A stretch of 64,000 bases of DNA from Actinomycetes bacterium. GTDB taxonomy: Bacteria > Actinomycetota > Acidimicrobiia > Acidimicrobiales > Bog-793. A program made the position numbers and the translations under genes. Below are positions 56,162 through 64,000 of this stretch, piece after piece. The DNA lies in contig JAKABW010000001.1 of assembly GCA_021796535.1 (NCBI GenBank), positions 1 through 64,000 on the forward strand. Direction: 5' to 3'. Numbering within the stretch: position 1 is the first letter of the stretch; every line of letters starts with the position of its first letter. Under the pieces are notes generated by a model. That model did not search any database and was not told where the DNA came from. It saw only the letters and a program-made list of their open reading frames with translations.

Positions 56162-58128
56162 CAGAAAAACCTGCCGGCGGCGATAAAGGTTTCACAAAAT
56201 CACGCATATCGGCCGCCAAAACGTCCGAGGACTCCTTACAAAAACAGGAAAATAAAATCGCCATGCTGTCTGACTTTGATATATATCTGTTCAACGAAGG
56301 CCGCAATTTCAGACTGTATAACCACCTCGGCGCCCACCCCACAGCCGACAACAAAACAAGATTTGCCGTTTGGGCTCCTTCCGCACACAGGGTATCCGTT
56401 TTGCACAACAATAACGGATGGAACCCGGGCATCGACGTTTTGCAGCCTCAGGGCAGTTCGGGAATATTTGCCGGCGTGGTGGACAACGTCACCGTGGGCG
56501 ACTGCTACAAATATAAAATCGAATCGGGCTTCGGAGCAAAGGAAAAGGCCGATCCTTTGGCCTTTGCGGCTGAACTTCCCCCTAGAACAGCGTCCGTAGT
56601 CGCCTCGCTGAATTTTGATTGGAACGATCGGGATTGGATGGACAAAAGGCAGTCACATCAGGACTTGGGGCAGCCGATTTCAATTTACGAATTGCATCTG
56701 GGATCCTTCCTGCGGCACTTCGACGACTCACTGCCGTCCTACTCCGAGTTGGCCGACAGAATCGTAGACCACGTCGGGGGGCTCGGCTTTACGCATGTCG
56801 AGCTGCTTCCCGTCATGGAACACCCCTTTGCCGGATCCTGGGGTTACCAAACAACCGGCTACTTTGCTCCGACTTCCAGACACGGCAGACCCGAGGAATT
56901 TATGACATTCGTCGACAGACTGCACAATGCCGGCCTTGGCGTCATACTGGATTTTGTGCCTTCGCACTTTGCCACTGACGAATTTGCCCTGGCCAATTTC
57001 GACGGCACCCATCTTTACGAGCACGCCGACCCCAACCGCGGCATTCATCCGGACTGGGGCAGCTACGAATTCAATTACGGTCGACACGAAATAAGGTCGT
57101 TTTTGATATCGGCCGCCTGTTTCTGGCTGGATAAATACCATATAGACGGTTTGCGCGTGGATGCGGTCGCTTCGATGCTGTATCTGGACTACTCCAGGGA
57201 AAACGGACAGTGGCAACCCAACTTGTTCGGCGGCAGGGAAGACCTGGATGCCATTGCGTTTTTAAAGCAGATGAACGAAGAAATTTCCGCTGCCTTCCCC
57301 GGAGTTGTGACGATAGCAGAAGAGTCTACGGCCTGGCCCGGTGTAACAGCCCCGACCTCATTCGGGGGCCTGGGCTTCTCTCTCAAATGGGACATGGGCT
57401 GGATGCATGATACGTTGCGCTACTTATCCAGAGAGCCCATTCACCGCAAATATCACTACAACGAACTCACTTTCAGATCGCTTTACGCCTACAGTGAGCG
57501 CTATGTTTTGCCTCTTTCCCATGATGAAGTCGTACACGGCAAAAAATCCCTTGTATCCAAAATGCCGGGAGACGATTGGCAACGGCGCGCCAACCTGCGC
57601 TTGCTGATAGGATACCAGTACCTGCTTCCCGGCAAAAAGTTGCTTTTTATGGGAGCAGAGCTTGCCCAGTGGCAGGAATGGGACCATGAAAAAGAACTGG
57701 AATGGGGACTGCTGAATCACCCCGACCACACTTCGGTAGCCGCCTTCGTGGCGGCAGCGAACGGTTGCTACCGCACGCATGAGGCTCTTTTTGGTCACGA
57801 TACGGACACGGAAGGATTCGAATGGCTGATAGCCAATGCGGACGACGACAGTGTCCTGTCGTGGATAAGATGGGGCAGGAGCGGACAATTTGCGGTTTGC
57901 GTGGCCAACTATACGCCGGTACCAAGGAACTGGAGCATAGGAGTGCCGGTGCAGGGAACCTATTCGGAAATCCTCAACAGTGACGATACCGCCTACGGTG
58001 GATCCGGCATCGTCAACCGGGGGGAAATAGCGAGCGAAGACAACCCGATGCACGGCAAACCGGCCCGCATTGCGATACGAATCCCGCCGTTGGGCGTGGC
58101 TGTGTTTTCCCTCTCACAACTCCCGTGA
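56158..58128 (+). CDS. glgB: 1,4-alpha-glucan branching enzyme
   Basis: This 656-residue GH13_9 enzyme creates alpha-1,6 branches in the glucan that GlgE extends. An N-terminal carbohydrate-binding domain (NHLGAHPTADNKTRFAVWAP) precedes the catalytic barrel. The nucleophile is in GLRVDAVASMLYLDYSREN and the acid/base in TIAEESTAWPGVT. LSHDEVVHGKKSL and LLFMGAELAQWQEWDHEKEL are further family marks. Translation is coupled to malQ by a 4-nt overlap. Confidence 0.95.
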   Translation: MTEKPAGGDKGFTKSRISAAKTSEDSLQKQENKIAMLSDFDIYLFNEGRNFRLYNHLGAHPTADNKTRFAVWAPSAHRVSVLHNNNGWNPGIDVLQPQGSSGIFAGVVDNVTVGDCYKYKIESGFGAKEKADPLAFAAELPPRTASVVASLNFDWNDRDWMDKRQSHQDLGQPISIYELHLGSFLRHFDDSLPSYSELADRIVDHVGGLGFTHVELLPVMEHPFAGSWGYQTTGYFAPTSRHGRPEEFMTFVDRLHNAGLGVILDFVPSHFATDEFALANFDGTHLYEHADPNRGIHPDWGSYEFNYGRHEIRSFLISAACFWLDKYHIDGLRVDAVASMLYLDYSRENGQWQPNLFGGREDLDAIAFLKQMNEEISAAFPGVVTIAEESTAWPGVTAPTSFGGLGFSLKWDMGWMHDTLRYLSREPIHRKYHYNELTFRSLYAYSERYVLPLSHDEVVHGKKSLVSKMPGDDWQRRANLRLLIGYQYLLPGKKLLFMGAELAQWQEWDHEKELEWGLLNHPDHTSVAAFVAAANGCYRTHEALFGHDTDTEGFEWLIANADDDSVLSWIRWGRSGQFAVCVANYTPVPRNWSIGVPVQGTYSEILNSDDTAYGGSGIVNRGEIASEDNPMHGKPARIAIRIPPLGVAVFSLSQLP

Positions 58129-58188
58129 CCCAAAGCTTCTCTAAAAAAGCAGAGCCCGGACAGGTAAAATACCCGACTCCCGACGGAT

Positions 58189-58513
58189 TTACTTTTTTAC
58201 GATTTTTACGGAACCGGTGCGGTGTTTCCCCTTTTTCTTTAACGCTTTTTGACGTCCTTACGAAAAATAAGGAATCGACGGCAGGGGTTGTCACATAGAT
58301 GCCGGCGGAGCCGGGGCCTAAACAGAGGGCATACGACACACCGGAAATTCCCACGGAATGCAATGTTTTGTTCTTTGCCCCGCTGACAATAAAGACGGAT
58401 CCAGAGTCGCTGTTTGCCGGATAGATCATATCGTTCTTGGAATTTACGGCTATATTTTTTACGACCTTGTCCGTTCCCATCTTCAGCACTTTTTGGCCAT
58501 CAACTGGTTTTGC
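58189..58513 (-). pseudogene. Truncated YVTN-type beta-propeller protein with Lys-rich tail
   Basis: A minus-strand frame from about 58513 reads KPVDGQKVLKMGTDKVVKNI, then AVNSKNDMIYPANSDSGSVF and GISGVSYALCLGPGSAGIYV. These are the roughly 40-residue repeats of a YVTN/WD-like beta-propeller. Shifting frame once near 58225 gives a natural-looking basic ending, KALKKKGKHRTGSVKIVKK, at TAA 58189-58191. The 5' part is missing where the IS630-type remnant begins, so the gene was probably cut by that insertion. Such propellers in secreted proteins usually bind cell-surface partners. Function here is lost. Confidence 0.5.
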
Positions 58514-59540
58514 CTAGACGATAGATCACATAGTACCTTATTATGTCTTGTGCAGCGTCTCGCAAATAAGTGGGGTTTGTGCCAGGACGGCTTATGAGCT
58601 ATCCCACTGCCCAATGACGCTTTCCTCCAGACACCGTGATATGCAGTTCGCCCAAGCGCTGCTGTTGTCTGCCGACGGTGTCGCCGACAGGTGATCGGTG
58701 TGCAACTGAGGGTCTCGCCGACAACGGTGTCTGTCCGGCACAAGCGGTTTATGGATAACGGCCTGATGGGATCGGTATGCTTCGCAAGGACCGGAGTCCG
58801 AAGCCGTCGATCCCGCCGCAGAAGGTCACAAAGATCGTACAAGCGACTCTTCATGAAAGCCCGATGATGAGATGCACCGGTCGTGCCAGTCGATGGCCCG
58901 AGGCGCAGGGTGTGTCTTTTCCGATAGTGCAAATGCTTTGGTGTCACGCAACATCAAGTTCCACAGCGTCAAGACGTTCAAGCTCTCAAACAACAGTCGC
59001 TTTGAGGAGAAGTTTATTGATGTCGCAGGCTTGTATCTGAACTCTCCAAAAAACTCTGTCGATTTGTGTATGGATGAGAAGTCCCGGATTCAAGCGTTGG
59101 ATCACACTCGGGCGTCTTTTCCGATCAACTCGACTGAGTCCAGACGATGATCATGACTACAATCACAACGGGACCATGACCCCGGATGTGCTCAGCGGCT
59201 CGGTGATCGGTCAATGCCTCTGTCTAAATACCGCCATCAAGAGGAGTTCTCTGAGATTCCCGGCCATAATCGACAAAGAGAACCCAAGGTCTTCAGATCC
59301 ACCTGATCCTCGACAACTGTTCAAACACCCACGCTTTTAACTTCATCTTGAGTTTGTGGTCAACATGGTCAAGCGGTTCTTCGGCAAGCTCATCGACAAA
59401 GCGATCCACAGCTGCATCTTCCACTTTGTCCCGGATCTCACTGTCGCAATCGAGGCATGCCTAAGCGCTAACCAGATTCCGCTCATATGGACAGTTGCCG
59501 CCTGGCGCTAGAAACAATCACCAACTAAAACTGAGACACT
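58514..59540 (+). mobile_element. IS630-family insertion sequence remnant
   Basis: Several frames on the plus strand hold pieces of an IS630-type transposase. They run from the N-terminal helix-turn-helix (MQFAQALLLSADGVADR near 58640, then VIGVQLRVSPTTVSVRHKRF), through SIPPQKVTKIVQATL and VKTFKLSNNSRFEEKFIDVA, to LCMDEKSRIQALD (first catalytic Asp) and a late FGKLIDKAIHSCIFHFVPDL. Frameshifts and stops separate them, so it is dead. ACTGAGACACTA at 59530-59541 may be the right terminal repeat; the left one is not clear. Confidence 0.75.
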
Positions 59541-59820
59541 AAGTAGTGCCCGGTTCTGCTTACGCCAACTTCCGTAGTCGACTCTAGTAGATAGTTGACA
59601 TAGTGTAATAAGAGTTTTACTAAAAGTGAGTATATAACCTCTATCAGTAGTATAAAGGGCTTTATGTGTAACTAATCAAATAAAGCTGGCTAATTGTCAA
59701 AAAATGCTGAAGAATATAGATGGTAAAATAATTACTAAAGATTTGTTAATTACAAAAGTCAAATCCTCAGCCATTCCTTTGTAAAAATAAGTTTGCAAAG
59801 TATTACATATGGAGAAACAT

Positions 59821-61899
59821 ATGAAAAACTTTCTCGGTGTCAAATACGACTATTCGGGTGAAAACCTAACCCGGGCTCTCAAGATACGGCTATCCGTTGT
59901 GATAACCATGGCGGTATTGCTATTGAGTCCCATTTTATATATGGGTATGACAGTATCGGAAAACCCCACGGCATATGCGTCTACCTCTGTTACGGTTTCC
60001 GGTTCTGTCCAGTCGACAACAAAGGCACCACTTTCTAATATATGCGTAACGATGACACCCAATAGTGGTACCTCAATAAATACCGTTACAAATAGCAGTG
60101 GAAATTTTAGCTTTGACGCAAGTTCCGGGACGTGGTCACTCTATATAAATACGTCCGGATGTTCCTCATCTGGGACACTTGGGTATCCCAATACTTTGTA
60201 TGAAACCAATTTCATGTATATCAATGGCATTTCTGGGATTAGTCAAATTGTCATTACCGATTCGAGTTCTCCGTTTTCTACGGGCCCTATTACCCTTTAT
60301 GCCATAAGTCAGCTGCCAACCATAAGAGGGGTTGTTACTAATGATGCAGGGAATCCCATATCCGGTATCTGTGTTGCGGCTACTGCGTTCTTAAGTCAGA
60401 CCGTATTAGGAGATGTCATTACCAGTTCTTCCGGAGCGTATTCCATTCCGGTGGATCCAAGATATGTCGTACTTCTTAGTTTTAATGAATCCACCTGTGG
60501 CAATGCTTCAAATCAATTTTATGCCAGTGGATACTATGCTGGTCCTGGGAACCCTATTGCGCCATTTCTTGGACCTACTATGCCAATATTCGTGGGGTCT
60601 AGTGGGACTACTGTGAACGTTACACTACTTTCTACGTCGCCTGTTACAGTTTCCGGTTCTGTCCAGTCGACAACAAAGGTGCCACTTTCTAACATATGCG
60701 TAGGAATCTCTTCTAGTGCCGGAAGAAGCTACTATGCCGTTACAAATAACAGTGGAAATTTTAGCTTTGACGCAAGTTCCGGGACGTGGTCACTCTCTGT
60801 AAATACGCCCGGATGTGCCTCAGCTGGGACACTTCAGTATCCCGATACTTCGTATGAAACCCATTTAATTTATATCAATGGCATTTCTGGGAGTAGCCAA
60901 ATTGTCATTACCGATTCGAGTTCTTTGTTTTCTACGGGCCCTATTACCCTTTATGCCGTAAATCAGTTGCCAACCATAAGAGGAGTTATTACTAATGATG
61001 CGGGGAGTCCCATATCAGGTATTTGTGTTGCGGCTACTGCGGTCCGCAGCGGTGCCGTAGTAGGAGATGCCACAACCAGTTCTTCCGGAGCGTATTCCAT
61101 TCCGCTTGATCCAAGATACGGTGTAAATCTTAGTTTTAATGAATCCACCTGCGGCAGTGCTTCAAATCCAGCCTATAGCAGCGGATACTATAACGGTACG
61201 TCAAACTCCCTTGCGTCATCGCCTTTACCTGATTTGGCAATGTTGGTGCAGCCTCAGGGGCTTACTGTGAACTTGACTCTACCTCCCACAACCACAACTC
61301 CTCCCACCACAACCACAACAGCTGCCCCCACTCCGGTGGCGACCACAACTCCTCCCACAACCACAGCCGCTCCTGTTACAACCACCACAATGGCTCCCAC
61401 TACCACTACAACAGCCGCTCCTGTTACAACCACCACAATGGCTCCCACTACCACTACAACAACTCAGCCTCCTCTCATAGGACACCTGGTTGTAAGAGAT
61501 CACCTATTGTCTGTATTCGGACGTAAAACAGAGCTTTCTCTGTCATGCTTTACGGCAAACTGCAGAGGAAGTGTAAGACTCTTTATGACAAAGTTTGTTG
61601 TAGTACGAAAAGTGATACACATCAAGAAAAAGATTGTCAGAAAACTGGTAAAAGAAAAGAAATCAATTCTTGTCGCTACAAGAGGATTTAGTATCACCAA
61701 AGGAAAAACAGTTCTTTTGCCTATATTCTTGAAGCCTTTTGTGGCAAGAATGATTACACCAAAGAAAAAACTTGTTTTGGCAGGTCTTATCTTGGAAGTA
61801 AAGCAAAAGCCTTTACACACCATGTTTGTTTTGAGACACGGCATTATCAAGAAAAAGCCCGTGAAAAAAGGAAAGTTGCTTTCTAAAAAGAAGAAGTAA
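59821..61899 (+). CDS. Secreted duplicated-domain protein with Thr/Pro linker and Lys-rich tail
   Basis: This protein of about 692 residues starts MKNFLGVKYDYSGENLTRAL, followed by one hydrophobic export helix. Four carboxypeptidase-regulatory-like beta domains follow as an A-B-A-B arrangement. The A type begins VTVSGSVQSTTKAPLSNICV and the B type IRGVVTNDAGNPISGICVAA. The two halves are nearly identical in DNA. A Thr/Pro/Ala linker (about residues 490-550) follows, then a basic C-terminus rich in Lys (IIKKKPVKKGKLLSKKKK). GGAGAA about 8 nt upstream favours ATG 59821 over 59809. Function is unknown; a surface attachment or matrix role is inferred. Confidence 0.75.
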   Translation: MKNFLGVKYDYSGENLTRALKIRLSVVITMAVLLLSPILYMGMTVSENPTAYASTSVTVSGSVQSTTKAPLSNICVTMTPNSGTSINTVTNSSGNFSFDASSGTWSLYINTSGCSSSGTLGYPNTLYETNFMYINGISGISQIVITDSSSPFSTGPITLYAISQLPTIRGVVTNDAGNPISGICVAATAFLSQTVLGDVITSSSGAYSIPVDPRYVVLLSFNESTCGNASNQFYASGYYAGPGNPIAPFLGPTMPIFVGSSGTTVNVTLLSTSPVTVSGSVQSTTKVPLSNICVGISSSAGRSYYAVTNNSGNFSFDASSGTWSLSVNTPGCASAGTLQYPDTSYETHLIYINGISGSSQIVITDSSSLFSTGPITLYAVNQLPTIRGVITNDAGSPISGICVAATAVRSGAVVGDATTSSSGAYSIPLDPRYGVNLSFNESTCGSASNPAYSSGYYNGTSNSLASSPLPDLAMLVQPQGLTVNLTLPPTTTTPPTTTTTAAPTPVATTTPPTTTAAPVTTTTMAPTTTTTAAPVTTTTMAPTTTTTTQPPLIGHLVVRDHLLSVFGRKTELSLSCFTANCRGSVRLFMTKFVVVRKVIHIKKKIVRKLVKEKKSILVATRGFSITKGKTVLLPIFLKPFVARMITPKKKLVLAGLILEVKQKPLHTMFVLRHGIIKKKPVKKGKLLSKKKK
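59986..61270 (+). repeat. Tandem duplication of about 654 bp in the secreted-protein gene
   Basis: Copy one runs from about 59986 to 60639 and copy two from about 60640 to 61270. Both contain the block TTTCCGGTTCTGTCCAGTCG at the same phase, 654 nt apart. Each encodes one A and one B beta domain. Substitutions between copies are scattered, suggesting a fairly old duplication. Confidence 0.85.
61366..61461 (+). repeat. Two exact 48-bp tandem units in the Thr/Pro linker
   Basis: The unit starting GCCGCTCCTGTTACAACCAC occurs at 61366 and again at 61414, with the same 48-nt sequence. It encodes AAPVTTTTMAPTTTTT. Such units expand and contract by slippage and can change linker length. Confidence 0.85.
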
Positions 61900-61928
61900 C
61901 ATCCTTTAGGCTTCAAAGCTTTAGGTGT

Positions 61929-61964
61929 AAAAAGACAGATCCGATAAATCGGATCTGTCTTTTT
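61929..61964 (+). terminator. Strong intrinsic terminator of the secreted-protein gene
   Basis: AAAAAGACAGATCCGAT and ATCGGATCTGTCTTTTT are exact inverse copies (17 bp) with an AA centre. It lies 30 nt after the stop codon and ends in a T-run. Confidence 0.9.
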
Positions 61965-62536
61965 ACATGTAGTACCCGGTTCTTCCTAATGGAAGGATTG
62001 AATCGCCCCGGGAATTGTATCGTTCTACTGAGGGCATGCCTACCTCCGTTTCTCTAGATTTCGAAAGAAAATTCCGTGCCCTTACCTCATCAAGTTCATA
62101 TGTCTACGTTTTTCGGGAGCATTCCAAATTATTGTGACGCATCAAACTTACAGTGGTGATGTACTGGGGAAAGATGTCAGAAGTGTCGTAAAATAGCATA
62201 AGCCTGTGATTTCAACTCACCTTGTCTGCCATATCACTTAATATGTTCCGTGTTATAAACTGCTATTTTATACTTGCGCTTGTGCATTTATTTTTTAAAT
62301 ATATAATGATAATCACCGGCAACTTAAATAAAATACTTGCAAAGTCTAAAGAAAAAACTTCTGATATATATAGAACATTAGATTTATTAGTATGCCAATA
62401 AATAAGTGTCTTACCAAAAAAACATTCTGCAGATATGGGTCAAGCCAAATATCGTAGCTGTGTGATACGATATCAGTGAGTGCAACGGTACTTAATGCCA
62501 TGACATTTTCCGGGTAAATCGGATCAGGCGGTGCTG
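61965..62536. other. Spacer before the last ABC operon
   Basis: This stretch of about 570 nt is A+T-rich and shows no ORF that I can support. It begins with a near copy of a 15-bp sequence found just before the secreted-protein gene (see findings). A stretch near 62000 (GAATCGCCCCGGGAATTG) resembles an insertion-sequence end. Confidence 0.35.
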
Positions 62537-62542
62537 TATACT
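62537..62542 (+). promoter_or_regulatory. -10 element of a leaderless ABC gene
   Basis: TATACT ends 6 nt before ATG 62549, and no ribosome site lies between. This matches leaderless actinobacterial promoters. No convincing -35 is visible. Confidence 0.45.
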
Positions 62543-62548
62543 GACGAG

Positions 62549-63568
62549 ATGGCCGGACAGTTTGCAAATTCGGAAAAGCATCCCCCGTATAATGCCGTAG
62601 AGGTCTTGGAGCTGAAAAAGAATTACGGCGAGGTGGCTGCCGTAAAAGGCATAAACATCTCTGTTGCTCCGGGCGAAACCTTCGGCTTTCTTGGCCCGAA
62701 CGGAGCGGGTAAGTCAACCACCATCAAAACTCTTTGTACCCTTGTAACTCCTTCTTCCGGCACGGCAAGAGTGGCGGGTTTTGACGTTGTCAAAGACCGT
62801 ATAGAAGTACGCCGCAGAATAGGCTTGGTATTTCAGGACACCACACTGGATAATTACCTCACGGCAGAAGAAAACCTGCGATTTCACGCCGATCTATACG
62901 GAGTACCCCGGCAGAATTTATCCCTCAGGTTGGAACATGTTATGCAAATGGTCAATCTCTGGGAGCGCCGTAAAAGCGAGGTCAAGACTTTCTCGGGAGG
63001 CATGAAGCGCCGCCTGGAAATAGCGAGGGGACTCCTTCACTCCCCCAAAGTATTATTTTTGGATGAGCCCACCGTGGGACTGGATCCGCAAACACGGAGC
63101 CACATCTGGGACTACATACACAATTTGCGGAAGCAGGAAGATATAACAATATTTCTTACCACCCACTATATGGACGAAGCCGAAAACTGTGACCGTATAG
63201 CGATAATCGATAACGGAACTGTTGTTGCCCTGGACACGCCGGAAGCCCTCAAAAAATCGATAGGCAAAGACAGGGTTGAGATTATGACGGACAGCAACCA
63301 AAACGCCATTTCTGTTTTGAAAGAACGCTTCGGTATAGACGCTTCGGAAAGCGAGACCTCGGTAGTATTTTATGTGCCAAACGGCGAGAGTTTCATTCCC
63401 AGGCTGTTTTCCGAGTTATCTTTGCCGATAAGATCCGTCAGAGTCGCCAGGCCGACCTTAGACGACGTATTTATGAACTATACGGGACGCACCATTCGTG
63501 ACGCGGAAGCATCCGGAACAGAAAAAATGGCGACCAACCCATGGATGCGAGCGAGAAGCAACAGGTGA
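62549..63568 (+). CDS. DrrA-type ABC exporter ATP-binding protein
   Basis: This 339-residue subunit has Walker A FLGPNGAGKSTTIK, signature FSGGMKRRLEIARGLL, Walker B KVLFLDEPTVGLD and the H-loop TTHYMDEAENCDR. The C-terminal domain ends VARPTLDDVFMNYTGR, a pattern typical of daunorubicin-resistance DrrA-like proteins. GTG 62531 is in frame, but ATG 62549 fits the TATACT spacing. It overlaps the permease gene by GTGA. Confidence 0.93.
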   Translation: MAGQFANSEKHPPYNAVEVLELKKNYGEVAAVKGINISVAPGETFGFLGPNGAGKSTTIKTLCTLVTPSSGTARVAGFDVVKDRIEVRRRIGLVFQDTTLDNYLTAEENLRFHADLYGVPRQNLSLRLEHVMQMVNLWERRKSEVKTFSGGMKRRLEIARGLLHSPKVLFLDEPTVGLDPQTRSHIWDYIHNLRKQEDITIFLTTHYMDEAENCDRIAIIDNGTVVALDTPEALKKSIGKDRVEIMTDSNQNAISVLKERFGIDASESETSVVFYVPNGESFIPRLFSELSLPIRSVRVARPTLDDVFMNYTGRTIRDAEASGTEKMATNPWMRARSNR

Positions 63569-64000
63569 CCGATATGTACTCCGATCAACGCTTTGTCATA
63601 CCGGAAACCCGCGTGGCCGGCGGAAGATTTCGCGACGATCTGCGAGCGATCGGCGTGGTGTGGCGGAGGGAGTTGATAAGGTTTCTCCGTAACAGGATTC
63701 GGATTGTCACCGCTTTGGTGCAGCCCATTCTTTTTCTGTTTGTCCTCGGTACCGGACTTTCGCCTGTCGTCAAGACCGGCTCACACGGATTTGATTTTAA
63801 AACATTCCTTTTCCCCGGTATTTTGGGGATGACGGTTCTCTTCACGGCCATGTTTTCCGCTGTTTCGATTGTGTGGGACCGGGAATTTGGTTTTATGAGA
63901 GAAATGCTGGTGGCCCCGGTACGCCGTTCATCTCTGGTGATCGGCAAATGTGCCGGCGGTGCCACTGTTGCCACCATTCAGGGAGCCATTATTATTGTAT
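63565..64000 (+). CDS. ABC-2 type exporter permease (partial, 3' end outside window)
   Basis: The first 145 codons of a DrrB-like permease: a cytoplasmic N-terminus (VWRRELIRFLRNRIRIVTAL), then the first helix (VQPILFLFVLGTGLSP), a loop and a second helix (FPGILGMTVLFTAMFSAVSI). After VWDREFGFMREMLVAPVRRS a third helix begins at the window edge. GTG 63565 overlaps the ATPase stop codon by 4 nt; ATG 63574 is the alternative start. It completes the exporter with the preceding ATP-binding gene. Confidence 0.85.
   Translation, partial: MTDMYSDQRFVIPETRVAGGRFRDDLRAIGVVWRRELIRFLRNRIRIVTALVQPILFLFVLGTGLSPVVKTGSHGFDFKTFLFPGILGMTVLFTAMFSAVSIVWDREFGFMREMLVAPVRRSSLVIGKCAGGATVATIQGAIIIV

Noticed and set aside
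58013-58188. Minus-strand frame continuing past the propeller remnant into glgB
   Set aside because: It is antisense to glgB and loses the repeat pattern; the natural Lys-rich end at 58189 in a neighbouring frame fits better.
61280-61466. Repetitive array that might suggest CRISPR
   Set aside because: The repeats are in phase with codons, encode a Thr/Pro/Ala linker and have no unique spacers; no cas genes are present.

Overview
The window looks like a chromosome segment of an actinobacterium of moderate G+C content. The evidence is an MshA-like glycosyltransferase, GlgE and a TreS-maltokinase fusion, an MptB-like mannosyltransferase, a NusG with an acidic N-terminus, and the C5 heme pathway in the order rex-hemA-hemC-cobA/hemD-hemB-hemL. 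Several genes appear to be leaderless. An acidimicrobial lineage is plausible, but this is inference, not proof.

Layout. 1-420: decayed reading frame. 463-4213: divergent phosphoketolase and acetate kinase (xylulose-5-P/fructose-6-P to acetyl-P to acetate plus ATP). 4299-8575: an alternative-oxidase-like diiron protein, KatG, Hsp20 and a MerR/HspR-like regulator. About 8850-19620: a G+C-richer genomic island ending beside the initiator tRNA-Met gene. It carries a compact six-ORF operon (TIGR04255 protein, helix-turn-helix protein, unknown protein, chimeric restriction-modification remnants, AlbA_2 protein), VOC and YdeI-like genes, a broken Fic gene, an AbiE type IV toxin-antitoxin pair, an excisionase and a dead tyrosine integrase. 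19665-23473: rplA, rplK, nusG, secE, rpmG and four tRNA genes, all on the minus strand. 23736-31922: GNAT, DCC protein, MptB-like enzyme, ACR3/ArsC arsenic operon, prfC, and divergent purK/purE. 32043-40223: heme cluster with rex and proC. 40692-47386: orphan peptide-type binding protein, MshA-like enzyme, TraR/DksA-like protein, ABC exporter, gmd. 47817-58128: glgE, treS-mak, malQ, glgB, which together turn trehalose into branched alpha-glucan. 58189-61899: beta-propeller remnant, IS630 remnant and a secreted duplicated-domain protein with a Lys-rich tail. 62549-64000: ABC exporter, cut by the window edge.

The most unusual region is the island. Its first three genes (8862-11220) are intact, overlap each other, sit behind a perfect palindrome, and form an uncharacterised module. 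The next two ORFs are spliced pieces of a methyltransferase N-terminus, a BPTD_3080-like restriction enzyme C-terminus and an HsdR C-terminus, so a larger restriction locus seems to have collapsed by deletion. Fic and the integrase show the same kind of internal deletion plus frameshifts, while AbiE, AlbA_2 and the three-gene module stay open. That contrast suggests selection on what remains. All family assignments come from reading the sequences; no database search was run.
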